Assembly: GCF_000186865.1 (NCBI RefSeq)
Contig: NW_008705573.1
Coordinates: forward strand, 858,983-922,982
Length of the DNA: 64,000 nt
Direction of reading: 5' to 3'
From: Aureococcus anophagefferens
Lineage: Eukaryota; Sar; Pelagophyceae; Pelagomonadales; Pelagomonadaceae
A program made the position numbers and the translations under genes. How positions within the stretch are numbered: the stretch's first letter is position 1; each line of letters starts with the position of its first letter. Below, one piece after another: positions 1 to 9,477 of this stretch. Below the pieces are notes generated by a model, which was given only the letters and a program-made list of their open reading frames with translations, did not search any database and was not told the DNA's origin.

Positions 1-2
1 CC

Positions 3-647
3 GCGTTCCTCGAGGGGGACGTGTGCACGCGGCGGAATCTCGCGCCCGGCCGGCGGCCGGCGGCGGACGACGCGTTCGACGCGGCGGCGCTCGACGCGGA
101 CTTCGCCGCGGGCCGCTGCTCCTACACGGGCCCGCTGCTCGGCCGCGCGCTGCGGTCGCCCGACGCGGGCACCGCGGCCGCGGCACTCGAGGACCGCGTG
201 CTCGCGCGGTGCGGCGTCGCCCGCGAGACCGTCGCGCTCGTCGCCGAGGGGTCGCGCCGCGCCGCGCGGCTCCCGGCGCCCGGCCTGTCCCTCGCGGCGA
301 CGCCGCGCGGCCTCGTCCTGGCCTTCTCGCTGCCCCGCGGCAGCTACGCGACGTCGGTCGTCCGCGAGTTCACAAAGGCGCCGACGCCGCCGCCGGCGGA
401 CGGCGACGACGACGGCATCGACGTCCCGCCGCCGCCGCCGCCGCCGCGCCGCGGGACGTCCCGCGCCGGCTTCGCCGCGTCGCGCGCCGCCGCGGGCAAG
501 GGCCGCCGCCTCGAGAAGTGGCTCCTCCACCGCGTCCGCGGCGCCGCGGACGACGACGCGCCGGACGACCACGGCGCGCGGCGGCTCCGGCTCCGGCTCC
601 GGATCCACGCGGAGCTGCTGCTGGGCCGGGGCGCTTCTCAGGCTTAG
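3..647 (+). CDS. PUS7/TruD-family RNA pseudouridine synthase, C-terminal part (5' end outside window)
   Basis: The frame is already open at the left edge (AFLEGDVCTRR...), so this is the last ~214 residues of a longer protein. The part LVLAFSLPRGSYATSVVREF matches the conserved C-terminal strand-helix of the TruD/PUS7 family, where an S-Y-A-T-x-x-x-R-E block closes the catalytic fold. The preceding GRCSYTGPLLGRAL and EGDV pieces fit the same domain. Family members isomerise uridine to pseudouridine in tRNA, snRNA and mRNA. The catalytic Asp lies upstream and cannot be seen. The tail after about residue 125 is Pro-rich, then Arg-rich and low in complexity. The stop at 645-647 faces the stop of the ABCG gene on the other strand, 25 bp away. 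Family assignment rests mainly on the one block. Confidence 0.62.
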   Translation, partial: AFLEGDVCTRRNLAPGRRPAADDAFDAAALDADFAAGRCSYTGPLLGRALRSPDAGTAAAALEDRVLARCGVARETVALVAEGSRRAARLPAPGLSLAATPRGLVLAFSLPRGSYATSVVREFTKAPTPPPADGDDDGIDVPPPPPPPRRGTSRAGFAASRAAAGKGRRLEKWLLHRVRGAADDDAPDDHGARRLRLRLRIHAELLLGRGASQA

Positions 648-672
648 TTTTGTTTTGTGCTCGAGTTTGATC

Positions 673-3600
673 TTAGACGTCCGCCTCGACGTCGGCGGCG
701 CCGCGGTCGGCGCGCGTCGGCGTCTCCGGCGGCCCGTCGGGCGGCGCGGCCTTCGCGGGGGCCGCGCGCGTCGACGGCCCCCCGCCGAAGCGCGCGGCGA
801 CGCGGCGGCCGTAGGCGAGGAGGCGCTCGGTCATGGGCGCCTTGCCGAGGTGGGGCTGGGAGCAGAGCTTGAGGAGGACGACGGCCGCGAAGCGGCTCGT
901 GACGCCGAGGAAGAAGAGGACGGGCCAGTTGAGCCACTCGTTCTTGATCCATTTTCCGTCGATCTCGCAGACGCCGTCGTTGTTCGGCGTCTCTTTGAGC
1001 CTGAGGTCGTAGAGCCAGCCCTCGTGGAACGTGAAGCCGAGCACGATGGCCAGCGCCGACTCGCGCTGGGGCTTGCCGTAGAAGTAGGGCGGCATCTTCC
1101 ACGCGTGGCTCAGGTGCCGCGTCTGCTTGACGATGAGCGTCTCGCCCGCCCAGCGGATCGGCGACAGCCACGTCAGCAGCCGCGTGAAGAAGTCCTCGTT
1201 CGTCGTCTCGAGGCGCTCCGACGGCGGCGAGAGCATGACGAGCACGAGGGAGACGCAGACGACGAGGAGCTGCGCGTCCTTTGGGCCCACGACGACGGAC
1301 GCCATGTACGCGTAGCCGCTCACGGCGTAGGAGAGGAGGTAGAAGCACGCGAAGACGAAGGGCAGCGTCGGGTCCGGCGTCGCGAGCGTGTAGAAGGGCA
1401 CCGTGAAGGAGAGGACGAGGATCGCGAGGCGCGGGATCTGCACGAGGTCCTTGCCGAAGAAGTAGGCCGACGCGGACAGCGCCATGCCACTGCCCGGCGT
1501 CGTCTCGCGCCAGTGCACGAGGCGCTCGCTGCCGAAGACGCGGAGCGACGTCACGGCGAGGAAGAGCTGGAGGCCGATGCCGACCCAGACGATCATCGTC
1601 GGCAGCGACGCGACCTCGACGTTCGCGCTCTGGCTCCCGAACGTCGCGCCCGTGCCCGTGAGCAGCAGCACGTCGAAGGCGAGGTCGCCGGGCTTCATGA
1701 GCTCCTGGAGCAGCGCGCGCCGCGCGAAGAGGAAGGCCTCGGCCCACCAGCCCCGGCCCGCGGGCACGTCGTCGGCGTACGTGAGCTCGACGCCTTCGGG
1801 CTTCAGCGCGACGTCCTCGGCCGCGAGCTCCGACGCGTCCCACACGGCCGCGAGCGTCCCCGCTAACACCTCCGCGGCGGGCCCTTCGGTGACGCCCGCG
1901 GGCTTGGCCAGGCCGCTGAGGATCTCCATGTAGTAGTCCGCCGGGTTCGAGAACTCGGGGAGCGCGTAGCCGAGCGACCGGAAGTAGGGCTCCGCGGCCG
2001 CCGGCGGGCCGTGGTAGACCATGCGCCCGCCCACGCCCAGGAGCACGATGTGCGTGAACGACGAGAAGAGCGCGAAGGACGGCTGGTGGAGCACGACGAC
2101 GACGTTGACGCCGCGGCGCGCCAGTTCGAGCAGCGCGCCGACGACGTGCGCGGACGTCGCCGAGTCGAGCCCGCTCGTCGGCTCGTCGAGGAAGAGCAGC
2201 GACGGGTTCGACACGATCTCCATGGCGACGTTGACGCGCTTCTTCTGGCCGCCGGAGATGCCGCGCCGCTCCGCGTCGCCGATGACGACGTCGTGCGTCG
2301 ACCGGGCGAGTTGCACGATGCGCAGCACGTCCGCGACGCGCTGGTCGATCTCCGCCGACGACAGGGGGCGGTCGGCCTTGATCGCCGCGTAGAACGTCAG
2401 CGTCTGGCGCACGGTGAGCTCCGGGAGCATGACGTCGTCCTGGGGCACAAAGGCCACCAAGCTCGACAGGCGGCCTAGCCCGCCGCCCGCGTGGCGCTCG
2501 CCGCCGACGTGCACGGCGATGTCGCCCGTCGTCACGCCGTAGCCGCCCGCGCGGTCCGCGAGCACGGACATGAGCGTCGTCTTGCCCGCGCCCGACGGGC
2601 CCATGATCGCCGTCACGGACCCCGATACCACCGACCCGGACACGTCCCGGAGCACGACCTTGCCGCTCGCGCGGACCCGCAGGCCCACGCGGTCGAAGAA
2701 GAGGTCGACGCGGCGGGTGACCGTCTTGTTCGACGGCAGGTGGCTCAGCGACCGCCCCTCGAGCGACGGCCGCGCGGCGCCGTCGCGCCGGGCCTCGACC
2801 GCCGCGAAGCCCGCGGCGGCCGCGCCGCCGACGAGGAAGACCGCCGCGAGGAAGCCCGCGACCTGGGCAGGACAAGAGAGATTCAACGTCGATTCAACGT
2901 GAGTGTTCCGCGCGCGCGCGTTCCGGGAAAAGCATTCACGCTTCAAGACCGTTCCGAGAGATGATCGCTCGTCCAAAAATCAGCCGAAACGAGTGGAAAA
3001 CGGCCGAGAAATGAGCCTTTGAAGTTGGGAATTTCGCTCTCTTGTCCTGCCCTGCCCGCGACGTAGACGACGACGAGGTTCCACTGCGTGCCGTAGGAGC
3101 CGCCCCGGGCGTAGACCGTCGCCGCCGCCGCGAAGACGACGCCGAAGACGACGCACAGCGCGACGTGCGACCGCCTCGCGCAGCCGCAGCACGTCCACAC
3201 CGCGCCCGACTCGGACCGGAGCGCCATCGCGATGACGTCGTAGTGGCAGAGGCCGCAGCACCCGAACACGGACACCGCCGCGAAGAGGACCGCGGCGACG
3301 GCGACGCCGTTGTGGAAGACCGAGACGAGCATGAGCGTCAGGGCGGCGCCGCCGGCGAAGAACACGACCTTGGCGTGGTCCTCGAAGCTGAGGCTGTAGA
3401 AGGGCGCGTCCTGGCCCAGCTCGTCGTCGACGACCGATTTCGGGCTCGACGCGTCGCCGTCGGTCGTCGTCGTGAGGCCGAACGCGTCGCGGGCCGCCGC
3501 GCCCGCGGCGGCGTCGATCTCCTGGAGCGCCTTCGCGAGCGACGCGCCCTTGGCCCTGGCGGCCTTCGACGACGTGAGCGCGCGCACGAGGAGCAGGAGG

Positions 3601-4805
3601 CACGCGACCGTGGCGACGAAGAGCGCGCACGTCTCCGAGTAGTCGGGGAACTTGAGCCCCTCGTCCTCGCAGGGCACGGACGACTTGCCGCCGTGGAAGA
3701 GGGCGTGGCACCGCGCGCCGCGCGTCGAGCCCGTCGGGCACGCGTGGTTCGTGTGGCACTTGTGGCGCTGCGCGCTGTCGCGGCAGTAGGAGCCCGCGGG
3801 GCAGAGGTAGAGGTGCTTGCTCCCGGGGCAGACGCGCCGGCCGCCGCCGACCTTGTGCGACGCGATGGACTTGTCGACGGAGCCCGGGTAGCGGCACTTC
3901 GTGTCCCGGGGGTTCGTCGTGTTCGACCGCGGGCAGTAGCCGCCGGCCGCGCAGCGCACGAGGCACGTCTGGAACTCCGGCGAGAAGAAGCCCTCCGGCG
4001 CCGCGTCGACGTCGCCGGGCTCGCCGTTGTCGTAGCGCCAGCGGAACAGGCCCCCGGCGCAGGCCGCGTCCGACGCGTCGCTCTCGAAGGCGCACCTGGG
4101 ATCGCGGGCGTCGACGGGCTTGCGCGCATTCGCCAGCTTCCTGAGCTGCTCGCCGTCGCAGTGGTTCGCGTAGAACTCGTCCGCCGTGAGACCTGCGCGG
4201 AAATCGACCGCTGGTTTGGGGGGTCCCGTGTCGCAACGGTCGCACACGCGCACGTAAAGATTTTTGAATTCGGCGCGGCGTCGGACCGCCCGAGCCGAAC
4301 GTCTCGAGGAGCGCGGACACCGTCGCGTTGTAGAACTCGTCCGGGTCGCGGAAGAAGTCGACCCACTCCTCGAGCGTGTCCGGCGTCGCGCCGTCGCCGT
4401 CGCGCAGGGAGTCGCAGGAGACCTTGAAGTCGCGGAAGACGAGCGTCTCCATCCACGACTTCCTCTCGCCTCGAGGCTCGCGGCGGTACCTGCGCCCGAC
4501 GCGTCGCCGCGCGCGCGCGAAGACCCGACCGCGGCGTCCGACGCGTCGCCGCGCGCGCGCGAAGACCCGACCAGGACGCCGCGGCCGCGCTCGAAGAAGG
4601 CGTCGCGCGTGTGCAACGTCACGTAGGTGGCGCCTAGGACGAGGACGACGCCCCAGAGGAAGGCGAAGCGCTTCGCCTTGTCCGCGAGGGACTGGAGGAC
4701 CGCCGACCCGCCGCCGCAGGGGGCGCAGCGGTGGCCCTTGCGGTTCGCCCCGCCCATCATGACCTCCTTGAGGGTGATGACCGGGGCGGAAAAGCGGGGG
4801 GCCAT
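673..4805 (-). CDS. ABCG-type (WHITE/ABCG24-28-like) ABC transporter, four exons, two introners
   Basis: Predicted exons on the minus strand are 4805-4567, 4489-4287, 4192-3063 and 2862-673, totalling 3762 nt (1253 aa) in frame. The N-terminus has a membrane segment (FAFLWGVVLVLGATYV), then an extracellular Cys-rich stretch with CRYPGS and CPAGSYC motifs like the leader of plant ABCG24/28. More membrane segments follow. The ATPase domain has Walker A GPSGAGKT near residue 610, signature ISGGQKKR near 724 and Walker B LLFLDEPTSGLD near 746. A C-terminal ABC2 membrane domain follows. ABCG half-transporters dimerise to export lipids or other hydrophobic substrates; the substrate here is unknown. 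Introners interrupt it at 2863-3062 and 4193-4286, and a 77-bp intron with a tandem repeat lies at 4490-4566. The ATG at 4805 gives the longest frame. Confidence 0.85.
2863..3054 (-). mobile_element. Introner element 1 (family A, full length, 192 bp)
   Basis: Terminal inverted repeats CAGGGCAGGACAAGAGAG / CTCTCTTGTCCTGCCCAG (minus-strand reading) bound the element. The 8-bp target duplication gtcgcggg is perfect (plus-strand 3055-3062 and 2855-2862). The intron is 2863-3062 (200 bp): GT comes from the first duplication copy and AG from the element end. Splicing joins VVVYVAG to FLAAVFL in phase 0, rebuilding a membrane segment of the ABCG protein. The shared core TTCGGCTGATTTTTGGACGA lies on the coding strand. 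Confidence 0.93.
4193..4278 (-). mobile_element. Introner element 2 (family B, internally deleted, 86 bp)
   Basis: Both ends are family B (CCGCGCCGAATTC and GATTTCCGCGCAG on the minus strand) but the central core is missing. The target duplication is degraded: gtccgacg at 4279-4286 against gtctcacg at 4185-4192. The intron is 4193-4286 (94 bp) in phase 1, joining ETFGSG to GLTADEF. The frame differs on the two sides, so removal is required. The element's own GT has mutated to GC, leaving only the GT of the duplication as donor. It is in reverse orientation relative to the gene. Confidence 0.85.
4490..4582 (-). repeat. Tandem repeat (two 32-bp copies, period 42) overlapping a short ABCG intron
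   Basis: Copies at 4499-4530 and 4541-4572 are identical. The best splice that restores frame is GTCTTC (4566-4561, minus strand) to GCGCAG (ending 4490), a 77-bp intron. Each repeat copy contains the same potential donor; using the inner one would leave only 35 bp. If retained, the repeat encodes two copies of VGSSRARGDAS, but the following frame would then be wrong. Confidence 0.6.
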
Positions 4806-5094
4806 GGTACTGTTGATCGATATCGGCCCGGCGTGTGTAGTTTGATCTATCGGGGCGGGCTCGCACCTGAACTAGGAAAATTCCTACTGGCAAATATCGT
4901 CGAAACGAAATTCTGTGCGCGATGTGGTCGCTCGCGGCGCGAGCCCATGAGCTGGTATCACAGGCAGGTTATGTACAGGCTTCTTTCCCTCTGGGCAGCC
5001 CTCTCGTGAAGGCGCCCTCTCGGCCGTGTGTCTCGGCGGCGCGGCTCTCGGCGGCGGCGTCGGTGCTTGCTTCTTGGGCTCCTCGCGCTCCACC

Positions 5095-7305
5095 TCAGAG
5101 GAGCGCGAACGCGGCCGCGAGGCCGGCCGCGGCCGCGGCGCCGAGCTTGGCGGCGCCGTCGGACTCGCACGGCCCGCACCACCCCGTCCCGTCGTCGTAC
5201 TCGAAGAGCTCCCCGGTCTCGGGGTCCTTCCAGACCGTCTCGAGGCAGAGGCCCTCCGCGCACGCGATGCAGTCGCGGTAGTCCGTCGGCGCGGCGTTGT
5301 AGCCGCAGGTCGCGCAGGTCGCGTCGCAGGCGCAGTCCTCGTGGATGACCTCGCCCGGCGCCGAGTAGCACGTATGGGCGTCGTGGTCGTGGTCGTGGCC
5401 GTCCTGGTCGTCGTGGTCCTCGTCGTCGTCGCCGGCGCAGGCGAACTCGAAGAAGGAGACCGTGCCCGACCACGCGCCGGCGACGATGGCCGCGGCCTTG
5501 CCCGAGGGCGAGTCCTCCGCGGAGACGAAGAGGATGGACTCCGGGTCGACGTCGCCGAGCGTGCCCGCCGCGTAGGCGATCTCCGGCGACAGCGTCTCGG
5601 ACGCGGGCGAGAGGTGCTCCGCGAAGAGGAACGTCGGCGCGGAAACGTCGGAGATGTCGTAGACGAGGAGCGTCGACGCCTTCTCCGTCGCCGTGACGGC
5701 GAGGAGGCGGCCGCAGGCGACGCCGACGGCCATGGACTCGGGCCCCGCGCCGTCCTTGAGGGACCGCTCGTCCACGGTCTGGCCGAGGGGGCACGCGCCC
5801 GGCGCGCCGTCGCCGCTGTCGTCGCAGCCGTCCGCGGCCGGGTCGTTCATCTCCTCGAGGGTCTCGCGGAGGCCCTCGCCGGCGACGTCGTAGAGGAAGC
5901 CGCCGGGCGCGCGCGTCAGCGCGAACTCCTCGTCGTGGACCGCGTTGTGGGCCCAGGGGTAGGCCGCGCACTGGCGCGTCTCGAAGTCGGACCCCGAGTC
6001 CCAGACGAGGGCCATGTCGGCCGCGGCCCAGATGGACATGCCGCGGCCGCCGAAGCCGACGACGCGGTGAAGCACGGGCGCCGCGGGGTCCGAGTAGTCG
6101 ACGGCCGACGAGCCGATGGTGACGCGCATGGACGTCCCCCCGAAGTTCGCGAAGCCGCCGGCGAGCGCGCCCCCGTCGACGAACTCCGCGAAGTCCTCGC
6201 CGAAGGTCGCCGCGTCCTCGACGAGGTCCTTGAACTTGGTCTTCTCCTCGTAGGCGCCGTACTCCTTGTCGTCGCCCTCGTTGGGCGTCGCGAGGTAGGT
6301 GGCGCCGTCGACCTCGAAGGCGACGAGCGTGTCCGGCATGCGCATCGAGTAGAAGTCCGGCTTCGGCTCGAGGACGCACGCGCCGTCCTCGACGGTGTCG
6401 ACGCCGAGGGCGCTCCAGTCCTTGAGCGGCAGGCCGTGGATGGCCGTCGCCGTCGCCGACGCGGCGTCGACGGTGACGATGGCCGAATTCTCCTGGAGGT
6501 TCACGTAGAGCGTCGACCCGTCGGCGGACCACGCGACGTACTCGGGCTCGAAGTTGTTCTCGGGCGCGTAGTTTTCGCGCGCGGCGGCGAAGTCGAGGTC
6601 GCCCGAGAAGGCCGCGCTGTGGTCGTCGAAGTACTCGAGGGCCTTGAGGGGCAGCGCGAGGTGCACGCCCGCGGCGATGAGCTCGTCGTCGGTGCCGAGG
6701 CCCGCGAACGACACGGTGGTCACGGTCGGCGACCCGGAGGCCCAGTCGGAAATCAGCGTCGTGGACCCGGCGGGGTCAACCAGTGAATCGCCGTAGACAC
6801 CCTCGCCCTCGTCGGCCGTGGCCGCCATCGTGCACGCGGGGTTCGGGAGCACGGAGTCGGGGAGCGGGCCGACCTCGGCCGTCGCGACGGGCGCGCTCAG
6901 GTCCGACGTCGCGTAGATGTGGACGTGGCCCGGGTCGGTCTTGACCTCCGCGGCGGCGGCGACGAAGAGCCAGCCGCCGCAGACGGCGACGTCCGTCAAC
7001 GACCCGCCGCCGACGGCGAACGCGTCGACGACGGACCCGCCGGCCGCGCCCGCGTCCGCCATGTCGACGACGGTGACGAACCCTTGCTCGGAGACCGCGT
7101 AGAGCGTCTTGGTCGCCGGGTCGTAGGCCGTCTTCTCCGCGGCGCCGAAGCCGAACTGCGCGTGGACGCCGTCGTAGGGGAGGTAGATGCGAGACTTGAG
7201 CGAGACGCTCGCCACGGAGCCGGGCGCCGAGGCCGTCGAGGTGTCGAAGACGGCGGTCTTGGCCGCGGCGGAGGCGGCGAGCGCGATGATTAGCTTGGCG
7301 TGCAT
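5095..7305 (-). CDS. Secreted choice-of-anchor-I / mesenchyme-specific cell-surface-glycoprotein-like protein
   Basis: One exon, 736 aa. The start MHAKLIIALAASAAAKTAVF is a signal peptide; an in-frame alternative start upstream would bury it, so 7305 was chosen. The body is a beta-propeller-like fold of the choice-of-anchor I family. Supporting signatures are NNFEPEYVAWSADGSTLYVNLQENSAIV, PDTLVAFEVDGATYLATPNEGD and repeated strands such as HVHIYATSD. Near the C-terminus are a His/Asp-rich run (HDDQDGHDHDHDAH), a Cys-rich stretch (CDATCATC) and a terminal hydrophobic tail (LGAAAAAGLAAAFALL) typical of a GPI-attachment signal. Family members are extracellular, sometimes linked to phosphatase or calcium functions, but no catalytic residues are evident. 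Probably a surface glycoprotein; biochemical role unknown. Confidence 0.7.
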   Translation of the reverse strand: MHAKLIIALAASAAAKTAVFDTSTASAPGSVASVSLKSRIYLPYDGVHAQFGFGAAEKTAYDPATKTLYAVSEQGFVTVVDMADAGAAGGSVVDAFAVGGGSLTDVAVCGGWLFVAAAAEVKTDPGHVHIYATSDLSAPVATAEVGPLPDSVLPNPACTMAATADEGEGVYGDSLVDPAGSTTLISDWASGSPTVTTVSFAGLGTDDELIAAGVHLALPLKALEYFDDHSAAFSGDLDFAAARENYAPENNFEPEYVAWSADGSTLYVNLQENSAIVTVDAASATATAIHGLPLKDWSALGVDTVEDGACVLEPKPDFYSMRMPDTLVAFEVDGATYLATPNEGDDKEYGAYEEKTKFKDLVEDAATFGEDFAEFVDGGALAGGFANFGGTSMRVTIGSSAVDYSDPAAPVLHRVVGFGGRGMSIWAAADMALVWDSGSDFETRQCAAYPWAHNAVHDEEFALTRAPGGFLYDVAGEGLRETLEEMNDPAADGCDDSGDGAPGACPLGQTVDERSLKDGAGPESMAVGVACGRLLAVTATEKASTLLVYDISDVSAPTFLFAEHLSPASETLSPEIAYAAGTLGDVDPESILFVSAEDSPSGKAAAIVAGAWSGTVSFFEFACAGDDDEDHDDQDGHDHDHDAHTCYSAPGEVIHEDCACDATCATCGYNAAPTDYRDCIACAEGLCLETVWKDPETGELFEYDDGTGWCGPCESDGAAKLGAAAAAGLAAAFALL

Positions 7306-7617
7306 CGTGATCGAGGAGCGGGAGCGAGTGAATGAGATGCGATATACGAATCCGCGATTTTTTTTTCTCGAGAGAATTCGAGGTCGGCGAGGATCGCGGT
7401 CAACATAAAACAAGACGGCGTGTGCGCCCTCCCACGCCTCCTTCCGCGCAGGCGCTGACGACGTCGCCTCGCGTGGTCGCCTACGACGCCATACAAAATA
7501 AATAACATTTACACGGAGACGCGGAAGGCCGTTGATGGCGACGGAGTCGCCTAGAGGAGTCGCCAGCGTCGTCGTCGCTCGCGACGAGCTGTCCGCGCCC
7601 AGGAGGATAACACCCCA
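7306..7617. other. Intergenic interval between two minus-strand genes
   Basis: 312 bp holding the 5' region of the surface glycoprotein gene and the 3' flank of the glycosidase-like gene. An A/T run lies near 7358-7366. No gene, repeat or clear regulatory motif is visible. Confidence 0.5.
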
Positions 7618-9240
7618 CTACGCGAAGGCGAAGCGCCCCCAGGGCCGCGGCGGGCCGAAGGGCCCGACGCACGCGTCCAGGGGCACCTCAAAGTGGTCCG
7701 TCTCCGCGCCGCAGGTGCCGTCGGTCGTGTTGAAGAACGCGCGGCGGAGCTTGGCGCCGTCCATCGCGTCGCGGACGTCGAAGGCGCCCCACTGGCCGTC
7801 GCCCGGGAACAAAACCGGCGGCGAGTAGCAGGTCCCGAGGGCCGGCAGATCGTAGACCTTCTCGTCGACGCCGCAGCCCTCCGGCGCGGAGGACTCCTCC
7901 GCGTCCGCGCGGTACAGCGCCATCCGCAGCGTCCGCGGCGCGAAGGGCGTCGCGGCCACGGCCTCTCCGTGCGCCGCGAGCCAGGCCGCGTGGACGTCCG
8001 CGAGGGGCGTCCCCGCCAGCGCCGCCGTGCCGTTGCAGCCGAAGGGGTCGCCCGACGTCACGGTCCCGTCGGACCACCAGATACACGACACGGTGTCGTA
8101 GTCTCGTTCCGGCGTCGTGTCCAGCAGGACGTGCGTGCCCGAGCCGAAGGACCGCGTCCACTTGGCCTTGGGCGGCGCCCCGGCGACGACGGCGGCGTCG
8201 GCCGTCGGCTTCCCCAGCGGCTTCTCGAACTCGTCCCAGCGCCGGAGCCACGTGTCGCACGCGTTCGCGCCGTCGCCGTCCCAGCCGACGCCCGCGCCAA
8301 AGTAGGACCGCTCGCCCATGCCGACGAGGAACGCCGCGAGGTGCTTGCTGAGGTGGGGCTCCGTGGCGTACTGCGCGTGCACGGCGACGAGGGAGCCGCC
8401 CTTCGCGAGGCCCTGGAGCTCGTCGATGTCCTGGTTCGGCGTGAACCGCTCGATCATGCCGCCCGTCGCGTAGCGCAGCGCCTCCGACGTCGGGTAGTTG
8501 GAAATCAGCGTCGCGTCGCCGACGGCGGCGCGGAGCGCGCGCGTCGACGCGTTGAGGCCCAGCGCCCACGGGGCGCGCGCGGCGCCGGACGCGCAGGCCG
8601 TCGCCGAGCTGCTCCAGCCGCCGCGGTTGCCGTCGATGAACGCGCCGTCGATGGCGCCGGAGCCCACGAGGTCCGCGACGCGCGCGACCCAGCGGTCGCG
8701 CGTGTCCGGGTTGGTGAAGTCGTAGACGCGGAACTCGCCGCGGGGGGCCTCCGACGCGTTCAGAGGGTTCGCCTTCTCGGACCAGGAGCTGTTCGCGAGC
8801 GTGACGTTGTCCGCGCAGGCCAGCTCGGCGCCGGGGAGGCCGTCGAGCGTGACGCCGAGGTCGTAGTAGGTCCGCGCGAGGTCCGACTCCGTGTACATGA
8901 GGCAGGGCACCTACGTTCGTCGTGTCCGTCGGGCGGAGGCGCGCGGGGCGCCGCGGCGCGCGTCAACCTGGCCGCAGGCCTCGGAGATCTTCTCCTCGGC
9001 GCCCGTGTACTTGGGGTGGTCGAAGAGGCCGTGGTTCTTCTCGAAGACGACGAAGGCCGACTTGGACATGTTCTCGACGGCGCCGGCGCTCCAGAGGGCG
9101 CCCGTGCGGTTCGCGCAGTGCATGTAGGTCGAGACGTGGTCCCAGGTCCAGGCCGGCAGCTTCGGGGTCGGCGCGCCGTCGGAGAGCGCTTGGGCGGAGC
9201 GCGCTTGGGCGACGGCGAGGGCGGCAAAAAGTGCGTACAT
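7618..9240 (-). CDS. Secreted glycoside-hydrolase-like protein (putative GHL15-type barrel)
   Basis: Two exons, 9240-8968 and 8910-7618, give 521 aa. A 57-bp intron (8911-8967, GTTGAC...GTAG) joins EACGQ to VPCLMYTE. The N-terminus MYALFAALAVAQARSAQA is a signal peptide. Motifs resemble putative TIM-barrel glycosidases: FRVYDFTNPDTRDRWVARV, GAIDGAFIDGNRGGW (candidate catalytic Asp on the strand end), LISNYPTSEAL and GGMIERFT. Several N-x-S/T sites fit secretion. Substrate and activity are not recognisable. The intron is one of the ordinary short introns of this window, with no inverted ends or target duplication. It is divergent from the RING gene, with 237 bp between the start codons. Confidence 0.62.
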
Positions 9241-9477
9241 GGCTGCTTGGAGCGGCCCTGTTTGGGTGCCGAAGGCTGCGAACATCGTTCTAATTGCCAC
9301 AGGCGGCACCGTCACTTCAACATCACAAAAATCAGGCAAGGCCGAAGGCATTGAAGCGCCTCGAAGGAAACGAGCGGCTGCGACGCCCGAAGGCTGCACT
9401 CCGCCGGTGCTGGCGCCGAGGCCGGCGGGGGAACCCACAGCCCCAGACCGAAGTAAAGAAACACCCCGAAAAGCGCC

